Source: Azotobacter paspali (GTDB lineage Bacteria; Pseudomonadota; Gammaproteobacteria; Pseudomonadales; Pseudomonadaceae). Taken from it: 30,041 bases of DNA. This document shows, one piece after another, positions 7,045 through 15,793 of this stretch (positions within the stretch are counted from its first letter, which is position 1; each line of letters opens with the position of its first letter). The stretch is taken from NCBI RefSeq assembly GCF_042434745.1, contig NZ_JBHLSS010000069.1; one strand, 5' to 3'. The translations under genes were made by a program, and so were the position numbers. Below the pieces are notes generated by a model. That model ran no database searches and was not told where the DNA came from. It saw only the letters and a list, made by a program, of their open reading frames with translations.

Positions 7045-8521
7045 ACGTACCTGGCTGGGCTATGGCCTGATCGGCCTGATCCTGTTGCTTCTGCTTGGCC
7101 TGATGGTCTGGCTGGCCAACCTGCCGCCGCGCCCCACCGCCCCCGCCGGCGAGGCCCCCGCCGCTCCGGCCCGCCTGGAATCGCTGGCCCGGTTGAATGG
7201 CGAGCCGCCGCTCCACCGCGCCCTGAACATCCAGGACTGGCGCACCGCCGAAGGCGCCCGTGTGCTCTTCGTCGAAGCCCGCCAATTGCCGATGTTCGAC
7301 CTGCGCCTGACCTTCGCCGCCGGCAGCAGCCAGGACGGCGACACCCCTGGGCTGGCCTTGTTGACCAATGCCATGCTCAACGAAGGGGTGCCCGGCAAGG
7401 ATGCGACCGCCATCGCCGAGGGCTTCGAGAGCCTCGGCGCCCAGTTCGGCAACGGCTCCTACCGTGACATGGCCATCGCCAGCCTGCGCAGCCTGAGCGA
7501 TCCGGCCAAGCGCGAACCGGCGCTCGCCCTGTTCGGCGAAGTGCTTGGCCGACCGGACTTTCCCGCCGATGCCCTGGCGCGGATCAAGAACCAGTTGCAG
7601 GCCGGCTTCGAGATGCGCAAGCAGAGTCCCGGCAAGCTGGCCAGCCTGGAACTCAACCGCCAACTGTTCGGCGTGCACCCCTACGCTCACCCGAGCGACG
7701 GCGACACCGAGTCGATCGCCCCGATCGGCCGCGAGCGGTTGCAGGCCTTCCATGCCCATGCCTACACCGCCGCCAACGCGGTCATCGCGCTGGTCGGCGA
7801 CCTCTCGCGCAGCGAGGCCGAAGCCATGGCCGCGTCCATCTCCGCCGCGCTGCCGAAGGGACCGGCGCTGGCCAGGCCGGCCGATCCGATGCCGCCCAAG
7901 CCGGGCCTGCAGCACATCGAGTACCCCTCCCAGCAGACTCACCTGATGCTCGCCCAGCTCGGCATCGCCCGCGACGATCCGGACTACGCGGCCCTCTACC
8001 TGGGTAACCAGATCCTTGGCGGCGGCGGTTTCGGCGCGCGACTGATGGAGGAGGTGCGCGAGAAGCGCGGGCTGACCTACGGCATCTACTCCGGCTTCAC
8101 CCCTATGCAGGTGCGCGGCCCCTTCACGATCAATCTGCAGACCCGCGCCGACTACAGCCAAGGCACCCTGGAACTGGTGCAGAAGCTGGTTCGCGAGTTC
8201 ATCGCCGAAGGCCCGACCGAGAAGGAGCTAAAGGACGCCAAGCGCGAGCTGATCGGCAGCTTCCCGCTGTCCACGGCGAGCAACGCCGACATCGTCGGCC
8301 AGCTCGGCGCTATCGGCTTCTACAACCTGCCGCTGAACCATCTGGAGCTTTTCCTGCAGCAAGTCCAGGCCCTCAGCGTGGGGCAGGTGAAGGCCGCCAT
8401 GGCCAGACACATCGACCCGAACGGTTTCGTCGTGGTCAGCGCCGGACCGACCGTCGAACAGAAACCGCTGCCGCCGCCGACCACGCCCGCCGAACGCCCC
8501 GCCGCCATACCGGAGCACTGA
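7037..8521 (+). CDS. M16 family protein lacking the zinc site (partner subunit)
   Basis: This 494-residue M16 homologue begins inside the end of the catalytic gene (8-nt overlap), so the two are probably translationally coupled. A single hydrophobic segment at residues 8-26 (LGYGLIGLILLLLLGLMVW) acts as a membrane anchor or uncleaved signal, followed by a Pro/Ala-rich linker. The position aligned with HxxEH reads LLTNAML, so the metal ligands are gone. The C-terminal half keeps the FGARLMEEVREKRGLTYG segment typical of the substrate-holding M16 subunit. It is likely the non-catalytic partner that shapes the cleft. rsmD starts on the base after its stop codon, so the operon continues. Confidence 0.9.
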   Translation: MTKRTWLGYGLIGLILLLLLGLMVWLANLPPRPTAPAGEAPAAPARLESLARLNGEPPLHRALNIQDWRTAEGARVLFVEARQLPMFDLRLTFAAGSSQDGDTPGLALLTNAMLNEGVPGKDATAIAEGFESLGAQFGNGSYRDMAIASLRSLSDPAKREPALALFGEVLGRPDFPADALARIKNQLQAGFEMRKQSPGKLASLELNRQLFGVHPYAHPSDGDTESIAPIGRERLQAFHAHAYTAANAVIALVGDLSRSEAEAMAASISAALPKGPALARPADPMPPKPGLQHIEYPSQQTHLMLAQLGIARDDPDYAALYLGNQILGGGGFGARLMEEVREKRGLTYGIYSGFTPMQVRGPFTINLQTRADYSQGTLELVQKLVREFIAEGPTEKELKDAKRELIGSFPLSTASNADIVGQLGAIGFYNLPLNHLELFLQQVQALSVGQVKAAMARHIDPNGFVVVSAGPTVEQKPLPPPTTPAERPAAIPEH

Positions 8522-9127
8522 ATGCGCCAGCCCTCCCGGCCTTCCCGCCCGGCCGCCCGCCCCCACGGCGGCCAGGGCCAGTTGCGCATCATCGGCGGCG
8601 AATGGCGCTCGCGCCGCTTCGCCTTCCCCGAGGCGCCGGGCCTGCGTCCGACGCCCGACCGGGTACGCGAGACCCTGTTCAACTGGCTGGCTCCTTATAT
8701 AGAAGGCGCCCGCGTGCTCGACCCCTTCGCCGGCAGCGGCGCGCTCTACCTAGAGGCCCTGTCGCGCGGCGCCGCCCAGGCGCTGGCGCTGGATCTCGAT
8801 GGCCAGGCCGTCGCCAGCCTGCGCCGCCACCTCGATAGCCTGCGCTGCGGCAACGGCCAGTTGCTGCAGGGCGATGCTCTGCGCTACCTGGAGTACCAGG
8901 CGACGAGCCCTTTCGATCTGGTGTTCCTCGACCCACCCTTCCACCAGAACTTGCTTGAGCCCGCCTGCCGGCTGCTCGAGGAGCGTGGTTGGCTGGCCCG
9001 CGACGCCTGGATCTACACTGAGAGCGAAGTCCCGCCCTCCGGCCTCGGCCTGCCGGGCAACTGGCACCTGCACAGGGAAAAGCAGGCCGGTCAGGTGCAT
9101 TACGCGCTATGGCAGAGGACCGGCTGA
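8522..9127 (+). CDS. rsmD: 16S rRNA (guanine966-N2)-methyltransferase
   Basis: The 201-residue RsmD methylates G966 of 16S rRNA with S-adenosylmethionine on assembling 30S subunits. The SAM-binding motif I is LDPFAGSGALYLEALSRGA, the catalytic N6-type motif is FLDPPF, and the N-terminal GGEWRSRRFAFPEAPGLRPT and RVRETLFNWL segments are characteristic. The first about 20 residues are a basic, Pro/Arg-rich extension. The ATG directly abuts the preceding stop codon, so translation is probably coupled to the protease genes. I recall rsmD beside this protease pair in other pseudomonads. Confidence 0.95.
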   Translation: MRQPSRPSRPAARPHGGQGQLRIIGGEWRSRRFAFPEAPGLRPTPDRVRETLFNWLAPYIEGARVLDPFAGSGALYLEALSRGAAQALALDLDGQAVASLRRHLDSLRCGNGQLLQGDALRYLEYQATSPFDLVFLDPPFHQNLLEPACRLLEERGWLARDAWIYTESEVPPSGLGLPGNWHLHREKQAGQVHYALWQRTG

Positions 9128-9175
9128 AGCGCCAAGCCCCCTGGCGCGATCATGGACGAGCCCACGGTTTTGCCG

Positions 9176-10165
9176 ATGAACGACGCCCCCTTCCGACCCG
9201 CCTGGTGGCTGCCCGGTCCGCACCCGCAAACCCTGTGGGGACCGCTGTGCCGCCGGTCGCCGCCGCTGGAGCGACGCCGCGAGCGCCTGTGGCTGGCGGA
9301 CGGCGACTTCCTCGATCTCGACTGGCACGGCCCGGACGATCCGCGCATGCCGCTGGTCCTGGTGCTGCACGGCTTGACCGGCTCTTCCCGTTCGCTCTAC
9401 GTGCTCGGCCTGCAGCAAGCCCTGGCGGCGCGCGGCTGGGGCAGCGTAGCGCTGAACTGGCGCGGCTGCTCCGGCGAGCCCAACCGCTTACCGCGCGCCT
9501 ACCACTCCGGCGCCAGCGACGACCTCGCCGCGGCCATCGATCACCTGCGCAGGCGATGCCCGCACGCCCCGCTTCATGCGGTCGGCTATTCCCTAGGCGG
9601 CAACGTGCTGCTCAAATACCTCGGCGAAAGCGGCGCGGACTGCGCCCTGCGGGCGGCCGTGGCGGTATCGGTGCCGTTTCGCCTGGACCAGTGCGCCGAC
9701 CGCATCGGCCAGGGGTTCTCGCGGCTCTACCAGGCCCATTTCATCCGTGCCATGCGCCTCTACGTGGAAGACAAGCAGCGTTGGTTCGCCCATCTCGGCC
9801 AGGCCGAGCATCTCGCTGCCCTGCAACGCCTCGGCCCGCTGCAGGACCTGCGCACCTTCTGGGATTTCGACGGGCGCATCACCGCGCCGCTGCATGGCTT
9901 TCTCGATGCTGGCGACTATTACCGGCGCGCCTCCAGTCGCTATTTCCTCGCCGAAATCCGTGTGCCGACGCTGATCGTCCAGGCTGCCGACGACCCCTTC
10001 GTGTTCCCCCACAGCTTGCCGCGAGCGCACGAATTGTCGGCCGGCACCGAGTTCGAGCTGCAGCCCGGCGGCGGTCACGTCGGTTTCGTCGAAGGCCCGC
10101 CGCACCGTCCGGGGTTCTACCTGGAGCGGCGCATTCCCGCCTGGCTGGCAGCCCGCGCGGGCTGA
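9176..10165 (+). CDS. Alpha/beta hydrolase, YheT family
   Basis: This 329-residue protein belongs to the YheT/AB-hydrolase-4 group of serine hydrolases, whose physiological substrate is not well known. It opens with the group's PAWWLPGPHPQTLWGPL, and has the oxyanion-side LVLHGLTGS, the nucleophile elbow GYSLGGN, a likely acid in AADDPFVFP, and the catalytic His in PGGGHVGF. I start at the ATG giving MNDAPFRPAWW because homologues, as I recall, begin close to that point. An ATG at 9152 in frame would add eight residues; neither has a clear ribosome-binding site. It lies 48 nt after rsmD and is probably co-transcribed. Confidence 0.87.
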   Translation: MNDAPFRPAWWLPGPHPQTLWGPLCRRSPPLERRRERLWLADGDFLDLDWHGPDDPRMPLVLVLHGLTGSSRSLYVLGLQQALAARGWGSVALNWRGCSGEPNRLPRAYHSGASDDLAAAIDHLRRRCPHAPLHAVGYSLGGNVLLKYLGESGADCALRAAVAVSVPFRLDQCADRIGQGFSRLYQAHFIRAMRLYVEDKQRWFAHLGQAEHLAALQRLGPLQDLRTFWDFDGRITAPLHGFLDAGDYYRRASSRYFLAEIRVPTLIVQAADDPFVFPHSLPRAHELSAGTEFELQPGGGHVGFVEGPPHRPGFYLERRIPAWLAARAG

Positions 10166-10234
10166 GTCCGGCTTGGCCATGAGGTCCGGCTGAGCTACCA
10201 TCCGGGCCTCCATGAACCCGCCAAGGACGCTGTG

Positions 10235-10714
10235 ATGAACCGCGTAATCTACCCGGGAACTTTCGACCCCATCACCAAGGGACATGGTGATCTGGTCGAG
10301 CGCGCCGCCAAGCTGTTCGACCACGTGATCATCGCGGTGGCCGCCAGCCCAAAGAAGAACCCCCTGTTTTCCCTCGATAAGCGCGTCGAGCTGGCCCGGG
10401 AAGTCACCCGTCACCTACCCAATATCGAGGTGTTGGGCTTCTCCAGCCTGCTCGCGCAGTTCGCCCGGGAGCAGAAGGCCAACGCGCTGCTGCGCGGCCT
10501 GCGCGCGGTATCCGACTTCGAGTACGAATTCCAGTTGGCCAACATGAACCGCCAGCTCGCGCCGGAGGTGGAAAGCCTGTTCCTCACCCCCTCGGAGAAG
10601 TACTCCTACATCTCCTCCACCCTAGTCCGGGAAATCGCCGCGCTGGGTGGTAACATCGAACAGTTCGTGCATCCGGCGGTGGCCGACGCGCTACGCGAGC
10701 GTTTCCGCGCCTAG
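10235..10714 (+). CDS. coaD: Phosphopantetheine adenylyltransferase
   Basis: CoaD joins 4'-phosphopantetheine and ATP to make dephospho-CoA, the penultimate step of coenzyme A synthesis. The 159-residue length is standard. The nucleotidyltransferase motif TxGH is seen as T-K-G-H in YPGTFDPITKGHGDL, and the second ATP motif is YSYISSTLVRE near residue 125. RGLRAVSDFEYEFQLANMNRQL is the usual substrate-binding segment. The ATG start has AAGGA (10223-10227) seven bases upstream; the adjacent GTG two codons-worth earlier is not needed. It precedes a ferredoxin gene, the arrangement I recall in Pseudomonas. Confidence 0.97.
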   Translation: MNRVIYPGTFDPITKGHGDLVERAAKLFDHVIIAVAASPKKNPLFSLDKRVELAREVTRHLPNIEVLGFSSLLAQFAREQKANALLRGLRAVSDFEYEFQLANMNRQLAPEVESLFLTPSEKYSYISSTLVREIAALGGNIEQFVHPAVADALRERFRA

Positions 10715-10890
10715 CGGGCGGCGGCCGGCCGGCTGCCGCACGAGGCGACGAGCAGGCCGCGATCGGACGGGCGCCTTGCGCAATTGCCCCGGCGGTTGCC
10801 CGGCGGGCGTGCACGGCGGACGCCGATACGGCACAATGCGCCCCCGTCGTTATCCCAGTGCCGCGGTCTCGACCGTGGCAGGAGCCCCAC

Positions 10891-11142
10891 ATGTCCCTGA
10901 AGATCACTGACGATTGCATCAACTGCGACGTCTGCGAACCCGAGTGCCCGAACGGCGCCATCTCCCAGGGGGAAGAGATCTACGTGATCGACTCCAACCT
11001 GTGCACCGAGTGCGTCGGCCACTACGACGAACCCCAATGCCAACAGGTCTGTCCGGTGGACTGCATCCCGCACGACGAGAACCGCGTCGAGAGTCGCGAG
11101 GAACTGATGCGAAAATACCTGATCATCACCGGCAAAGCCTGA
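10891..11142 (+). CDS. fdx: 2[4Fe-4S] ferredoxin, Alvin type (YfhL-like)
   Basis: An 83-residue cytosolic electron carrier. Cys9, Cys12, Cys15 and Cys19 form a CxxCxxCxxxC motif. The second set is Cys38, Cys41, Cys50 and Cys54, with eight residues between the second and third cysteines, and Cys58 follows. That enlarged loop (VGHYDEPQ) and the C-terminal helical extension are marks of the Allochromatium vinosum-type ferredoxins, which have very low-potential clusters. GGAG at 10881-10884 lies six bases before the ATG. The redox partner is not evident from the neighbours. The 176-nt gap after coaD probably holds its own promoter, but I could not fix one. Confidence 0.94.
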   Translation: MSLKITDDCINCDVCEPECPNGAISQGEEIYVIDSNLCTECVGHYDEPQCQQVCPVDCIPHDENRVESREELMRKYLIITGKA

Positions 11143-11166
11143 CCGGTGGGCGGCGACGGAACGCCC

Positions 11167-12849
11167 GTGCTCCTGCGCCGGCTCCTCGCCAGCCTGGCAC
11201 TGCTGACCTGCGCCACGGCGCTGCAGGCGCAGACGCCGGGACGGGCCGTCCTCGCCACCCCTCATCCCCTCGCCGGCGCAGCCGGCCGGGACATCCTCCA
11301 GGCTGGCGGCAACGCCTTCGATGCCGCCGTGGCGGTCGCCGCCAGCCTGGCGGTGGTCGAGCCTTACGGCTCCGGCCTCGGCGGCGGCGGCTTCTTCCTG
11401 CTGCGCGAGGAGCGGGATGGCGCCCTGCCACGCTACCTGTTCCTCGACGCCCGCGAACGCGCGCCTCTCGCCGCCCACGCCGAACTCTACCTGCGCGACA
11501 GCCGCGCGCTGACGCACCTGTCCCGCGATGGCGCCCTGGCCGCGGCGATCCCTGGCCTGCCGGCGGCGCTGGTCGAACTGGCCGCGCGCCACGGCCGCCT
11601 GCCGCTGCGCGATAGCCTGGCGCCGGCGATCCGCCAGGCTCGCGACGGCTTTCCCGTCGAGCGGATCTACCGGCAGCGAGCCCGGTTCCGCCTGAGCGCC
11701 CTGCGCGACGACCCGGAAAGCGCCCGGCTGTTCCTCGACGACGGCGAGGTCCCCGCCGAGGGCCATCTGGTGCGCCAGCCGGAACTGGCCGAAACCCTCG
11801 GCCGTCTCGCCGAACGCGGCCATGACGGCTTCTATGCCGGCACCACCGCCGAGCGGCTGGTCGCCGGGGTGCGCGCCGCCGGCGGCATCTGGAGCGCACA
11901 GGACTTGGCCGACTACCGGGTGGTCGAGCGCCGGCCGCTGCGCTTCGCCTTGGAGCGGGGCCGCGAACTGATCGGCGCGCCGCCGCCCTCGGCCGGCGGC
12001 ATCGTCTTGGCGCAGAGCCTCGGCATGCTCGCCTACCTGCCTTGGCGGACGGCCGACCGCGTGCAGCGCGCCCATTACGTGGTGGAAGTCTCGCGCCGCG
12101 CCTTCCGCGACCGTGGCCTGCTCGGCGACCCGGACTTCGTCGCCAACCCCGTCGAGCGCCTGCTCGCCCCCGCCTACCTGCGCGACCTGGCCGCCGGCAT
12201 CGACCCAGGGCGGGCCACCCCCAGCACCAGCTTGCCGCCCGCGCCGGCCTGGCGCGAGGGCGAGCACACCACCCACTTCGCAGTGCTGGATAACGAGGGC
12301 AACGCGCTGGCCGCTACCCTGTCGATCAACCTGCCGTTCGGCGCCGCCTTCGCCGTGCCGGGCACCGGGGTGCTGCTCAACGACGAGATGGACGACTTCG
12401 CCGCCGATCCGCGCGGCAGTAACGCCTATCGGCTCGTCGCCAGCCCGGCCAACCTTGTCGCCGCCGGCAAGCGCCCGCTGTCGAGCATGAGCCCCACCTT
12501 CATCGAAAGCGCCGACGACCTGGCCGCCTTCGGCACCCCCGGCGGCAGCCGCATCCCCGGCATGGTGCTGCTGGCCGTGCTGGAATACCTCGACGGCCGG
12601 CCGATCGAGCGCTGGCCGGCGCTGCCGCGCTACCACCATCAATACCTGCCGGATGTCGTCGAGCACGAGCCGGACGCCTTCGACGCCGCCGAACTCGCCG
12701 AGCTGCGGCGGCGCGGCCACCGGCTGAAAGTGCACGAACCCTACGGCAACCAGCAGGTGCTGCGCTGGGACAAGCGCAGCGGCGCGGTCGAGGCGGCCAG
12801 CGATCCGCGCGGGCTGGGCCACCCGCAATACCTACCCGCTCGGCGCTGA
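11167..12849 (+). CDS. ggt: Gamma-glutamyltranspeptidase
   Basis: A periplasmic N-terminal-nucleophile hydrolase that cleaves the gamma-glutamyl bond of glutathione and transfers or hydrolyses the glutamyl group. The precursor self-cleaves before the catalytic threonine, seen in EGEHTTHFAVLD (Thr368 counting from this start), giving large and small subunits. GNAFDAAVA and GSGLGGGGFFL are in the large subunit; the small subunit has the glycine-rich GTPGGSRIPG. I choose the GTG at 11167 because it gives a clean signal peptide (LLRRLLASLALLTCATALQA) and has GGA six bases upstream; an in-frame GTG at 11146 would add seven polar residues. At 560 residues the length is normal. The ferredoxin gene ends 24 nt upstream, so the two may share an mRNA. 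Confidence 0.93.
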   Translation: MLLRRLLASLALLTCATALQAQTPGRAVLATPHPLAGAAGRDILQAGGNAFDAAVAVAASLAVVEPYGSGLGGGGFFLLREERDGALPRYLFLDARERAPLAAHAELYLRDSRALTHLSRDGALAAAIPGLPAALVELAARHGRLPLRDSLAPAIRQARDGFPVERIYRQRARFRLSALRDDPESARLFLDDGEVPAEGHLVRQPELAETLGRLAERGHDGFYAGTTAERLVAGVRAAGGIWSAQDLADYRVVERRPLRFALERGRELIGAPPPSAGGIVLAQSLGMLAYLPWRTADRVQRAHYVVEVSRRAFRDRGLLGDPDFVANPVERLLAPAYLRDLAAGIDPGRATPSTSLPPAPAWREGEHTTHFAVLDNEGNALAATLSINLPFGAAFAVPGTGVLLNDEMDDFAADPRGSNAYRLVASPANLVAAGKRPLSSMSPTFIESADDLAAFGTPGGSRIPGMVLLAVLEYLDGRPIERWPALPRYHHQYLPDVVEHEPDAFDAAELAELRRRGHRLKVHEPYGNQQVLRWDKRSGAVEAASDPRGLGHPQYLPARR

Positions 12850-13011
12850 ACCGTGCCCGCTCGACCGCCCCGAGCTGGCATCCGTACCAGCACTTGCTTA
12901 GCATGGCCCATCCGTAATCCAGCCCGTACCTGCCCCAGCCATGATCATTAGTCGCCTCCGCTCTTCCCTTCGCCTCCCGTTCCCCGCCGTTCGCCGGGAG
13001 GAACACGCCCG

Positions 13012-14367
13012 ATGAAAACCTTCCTCGACTGGTCCGCCTACAAGGACTCGGGCATGGGCGATGCCTATGCCGACATTCCCAGACATGGCGGCGACTTCGC
13101 CAAGGCGGTGGCGGTGTGCATCAACAGCCGCCAGTGCGAAGCCGAGGGCAAGCAGGTGATGTGCCCGAGCTTTCGTGTCAGCGGCAACCAGAACCTTTCC
13201 ACCGGTGGCCGCGTGCAACTGCTCAAGGCCGCGCTGAACAGCGACCTGGCCGAACAGGCGCTGGCCGATCCCACCCTGGCCGAGGCCATGGACCTCTGCG
13301 TCGCCTGCAAGGGCTGCAAGCGCGAGTGCGAAGCCAACGTTGACATGCCGCTGATCAAGGCCGAATACCTCGCCCAGCGCGTCGCTCGCGACGGCCTGAG
13401 CTGGCGCGGCCGGCTGCTCGGTCACACGCCGCGCTGGCTGCACCGCGCGCCCTGGCTGAAACCCCTGGTGCGCTTGCGTAACGCCAGTCCGCTGCTGGCA
13501 CGGCTGTCCGAGCGCCTGTTCGGTCTGGCCGCCGGGCGCCCCCTGCCGGAGCCGGCGCCAGCCCCCTTCGCCGCCACCCCGACCGCCACCGCGCCCACCG
13601 CCGGCCTGCCCGAGGTGGTGCTGCTGATCGACACCTTCACCCGCTACTTCGAACCGGGCATCGCCGAGGCGGCGCTCGCCGTGCTCCAGGCTGGCGGCTA
13701 CCGGGTGTCGATCGCCGAACCGCAAGGCGACGACGGGGAGCCGGCGCGCGCCTTGTGCTGCGGCCGCACCTACCTGGCCCAGGGCATGATCGATCAGGCG
13801 CGCGACGAGGTCCGCCGCCTGGTTCGCGCACTGCTGCCGCATGTGCAGGCCGGACGCACCGTGGTCGGCCTGGAGGCCTCCTGCGTGCTCGGCCTGCGCG
13901 ACGATGCCCAGGCGTATGGCCTCGGCGAAACCGTGGAGCAAGTGGCCAGGCACACCCTGCTGTTCGAGGAGTTCCTCGCCCGCGAATCCACCGCCAAGCG
14001 CCTCGACTTGCCGCTCAAGGCCCTGGCCGGCAGCGAGACCCTGGTCCACGGTCATTGCCACCAGAAGGCGGTGGGCGCCATGAAGTCCATGCGCCGAGTG
14101 CTCAAGCTGATCCCCGATCACGAATTCACTCTGATCGAATCCGGCTGTTGCGGCATGGCCGGCACCTTCGGCATCGAGGCCGAACATGCCGAGCTGTCGT
14201 CGAAAATGGCCGAACAGGCGCTGATGCCGGCCCTCAGGGAAAAACCCGCGGCGCGGGTAGTGGCCAACGGTTTCTCCTGCCGCCACCAGATGCGCGCGCA
14301 CGGCGACCAGCGCCCGCGCCACCTGGCCGAACTGCTGCGCGATGCGCTGCTGGAAAAGGCCGGCTGA
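13012..14367 (+). CDS. (Fe-S)-binding oxidoreductase subunit with CCG domains
   Basis: A 451-residue protein resembling GlpC/LutA-type subunits and the C-terminal half of large FAD/Fe-S dehydrogenases such as YdiJ. The N-terminal ferredoxin-like domain has CINSRQC...MCPSF and then the four-cysteine CVACKGCKREC (near residues 99-109). The C-terminal half has CCG (cysteine-rich) motifs: CCGRTYLAQG, and HCHQKA followed by ESGCCGMAGTFG. These bind a heterodisulfide-reductase-type Fe-S cluster or quinone in relatives. No FAD-oxidase partner gene lies beside it, which is unusual. GGGAGGA (12996-13002) precedes the ATG by nine bases. It could be the electron-transfer subunit of a 2-hydroxyacid or glycolate-type dehydrogenase encoded elsewhere. 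Confidence 0.8.
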   Translation: MKTFLDWSAYKDSGMGDAYADIPRHGGDFAKAVAVCINSRQCEAEGKQVMCPSFRVSGNQNLSTGGRVQLLKAALNSDLAEQALADPTLAEAMDLCVACKGCKRECEANVDMPLIKAEYLAQRVARDGLSWRGRLLGHTPRWLHRAPWLKPLVRLRNASPLLARLSERLFGLAAGRPLPEPAPAPFAATPTATAPTAGLPEVVLLIDTFTRYFEPGIAEAALAVLQAGGYRVSIAEPQGDDGEPARALCCGRTYLAQGMIDQARDEVRRLVRALLPHVQAGRTVVGLEASCVLGLRDDAQAYGLGETVEQVARHTLLFEEFLARESTAKRLDLPLKALAGSETLVHGHCHQKAVGAMKSMRRVLKLIPDHEFTLIESGCCGMAGTFGIEAEHAELSSKMAEQALMPALREKPAARVVANGFSCRHQMRAHGDQRPRHLAELLRDALLEKAG

Positions 14368-14426
14368 GGCCACCGGAAGGCGTCTTGCAAGGCGGAGCGG
14401 CCCTCGCCCCGCTGCGTACGGCGCAT

Positions 14427-14455
14427 TTGCCCGGCCCGGTTTTTGCCACTTAAAT
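14427..14455 (+). promoter_or_regulatory. Probable promoter of the lipoprotein gene
   Basis: TTGCCC (14427-14432) and TTAAAT (14450-14455) are 17 bases apart in the gap after the Fe-S protein gene. The leader to the next start would be about 145 nt; I see no riboswitch in it. Confidence 0.45.
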
Positions 14456-14605
14456 TCAGGCTACCGCGGCCGGGCCGGCGAACGCCGCCTGACAGGGAAT
14501 CGGAAAAACGGCGAGGGAGGAGCGGTCCGTTCGTGCCCTGCGGACGATCGCCCCCGCACGGGCCTGGAACCGATCCGACGGCGCGTCCGTCGTGGGGGAC
14601 CAGCG

Positions 14606-15673
14606 ATGCCGAATCCGCGCTTTTTGTTCGTCGTCCTGATGTTGGCGCTGGCCGGATGCGCCACTTCGGACCGCCCCCCCGAACGGCCGGCGCCGGTGAT
14701 CCCGGAAAGCACCTGGCGGCAGATCGACGACGACATTCTCGCCGCCTCGCGGGAGGCCACCCAGCAGACCACCAACCACGCCCGCGAACTCATGGCCGAG
14801 TGGATGAACCTCGTCCACCGCCGCACCGATGCGGAATTCATCCCCTGGTTTTCCAGCTACTGGACCCGCCAGGCGCTGACCATGCGGCTAGCCTGGTATC
14901 GGCTGAACGCGGAGGGGAAACGGGACGAAGTCGTGGAGCGCCTGGCTCTCCATCTGCAGGAGCAATACCGGGAGCGCGTCCTGGAACCGGTCGCCAAGGA
15001 ACTCGACCCCGATCGGATCATGGAGAAAACGACGAAATTCCACATCTGGCTCCTCGGCGAACTGCTTCGCAAGATTCCGCAGCGCTACGGTGTTCCCCAG
15101 GAGCAATTCGACCGCCGGATCAAGGAGATCCCGGCGATTGCCCTGGCGCCGCCGGACGCTCGCAGCGCTTCGCTTTATCAACTCCTGCACAGCGAACCGA
15201 TCGACCGGCTGCCGGCCTATGTGGCGCTGGTCGCGCGAATCCACACGGCCTCGGCCGGCGCCGCCGAGGCGCGGACCGCGAGCGCGGGCATGACCTCGGT
15301 CGCCAGGCGCACCAGCGAGCGACTGACTAGCGAACTCACCACCAGCAGTGTCGCCAGCGCCCTCGCGGCGGCGGCCGGACGGGCGGCGGGCATGCTAATT
15401 TCCCTGGGTGCGGCCGGTTTCAACAGCCTCGTGCACGGGCGCGAACAACCGCGAACGGAGGCGCAACTGCGCAAGACCCTGAACGACGCCTTCGACGAAA
15501 AATGGCTCGAACTGCTGCGCGACCCCGACACGGGAGTGCTGGCAGGCGTCCATCACATGGTCGGGCGGATCGAGGAAAGCCTCGCCCATCGCCCCGCGCC
15601 GTCCTCGCGATTCTTGCCGCTAGGAGCTTCCCGGCCGGCCGGGCGCGACGCGCCTCCCCGGCCGCCGCGATAA
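14606..15673 (+). CDS. Hypothetical lipoprotein
   Basis: I do not recognise a family. The 355-residue product begins with a lipoprotein signal: MPNPR, a hydrophobic FLFVVLMLALA and the lipobox L-A-G-C with Cys18 as the lipidated residue; Ala-Thr-Ser after the Cys suggests outer-membrane sorting. The mature part is strongly alpha-helical and charged, with Trp/Arg-rich segments (residues 70-160), an Ala/Ser/Thr-rich stretch (about 212-255), then a hydrophobic Gly/Ala patch (AAAAGRAAGMLISLGAAGF) that might insert in a membrane. The last about 25 residues are Pro/Arg-rich. GGGGGAC (14594-14600) precedes the ATG. Another lipoprotein gene follows on the same strand, and a pair at this place is consistent with conserved hypothetical genes near mutM in Pseudomonas. 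Confidence 0.75.
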   Translation: MPNPRFLFVVLMLALAGCATSDRPPERPAPVIPESTWRQIDDDILAASREATQQTTNHARELMAEWMNLVHRRTDAEFIPWFSSYWTRQALTMRLAWYRLNAEGKRDEVVERLALHLQEQYRERVLEPVAKELDPDRIMEKTTKFHIWLLGELLRKIPQRYGVPQEQFDRRIKEIPAIALAPPDARSASLYQLLHSEPIDRLPAYVALVARIHTASAGAAEARTASAGMTSVARRTSERLTSELTTSSVASALAAAAGRAAGMLISLGAAGFNSLVHGREQPRTEAQLRKTLNDAFDEKWLELLRDPDTGVLAGVHHMVGRIEESLAHRPAPSSRFLPLGASRPAGRDAPPRPPR

Positions 15674-15793
15674 TGCGGGCGAATCCTTCTCGCAACAACG
15701 GCAACCGCTGCGTTGCCCAAGCCGCAACAGCTACGGAACCGCAAAAACATGACCCCGAAGTGTCCCATCCAACCCGCCACCGCCGGGACCGCC

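Noticed and set aside
10711..12828. 705-codon minus-strand frame opposite fdx and ggt
   Set aside because: It covers two well-supported plus-strand genes and their gap, has no recognisable domain, and fits a G+C-rich shadow frame. The same applies to long frames opposite 13012-14367 and 19740-21305.
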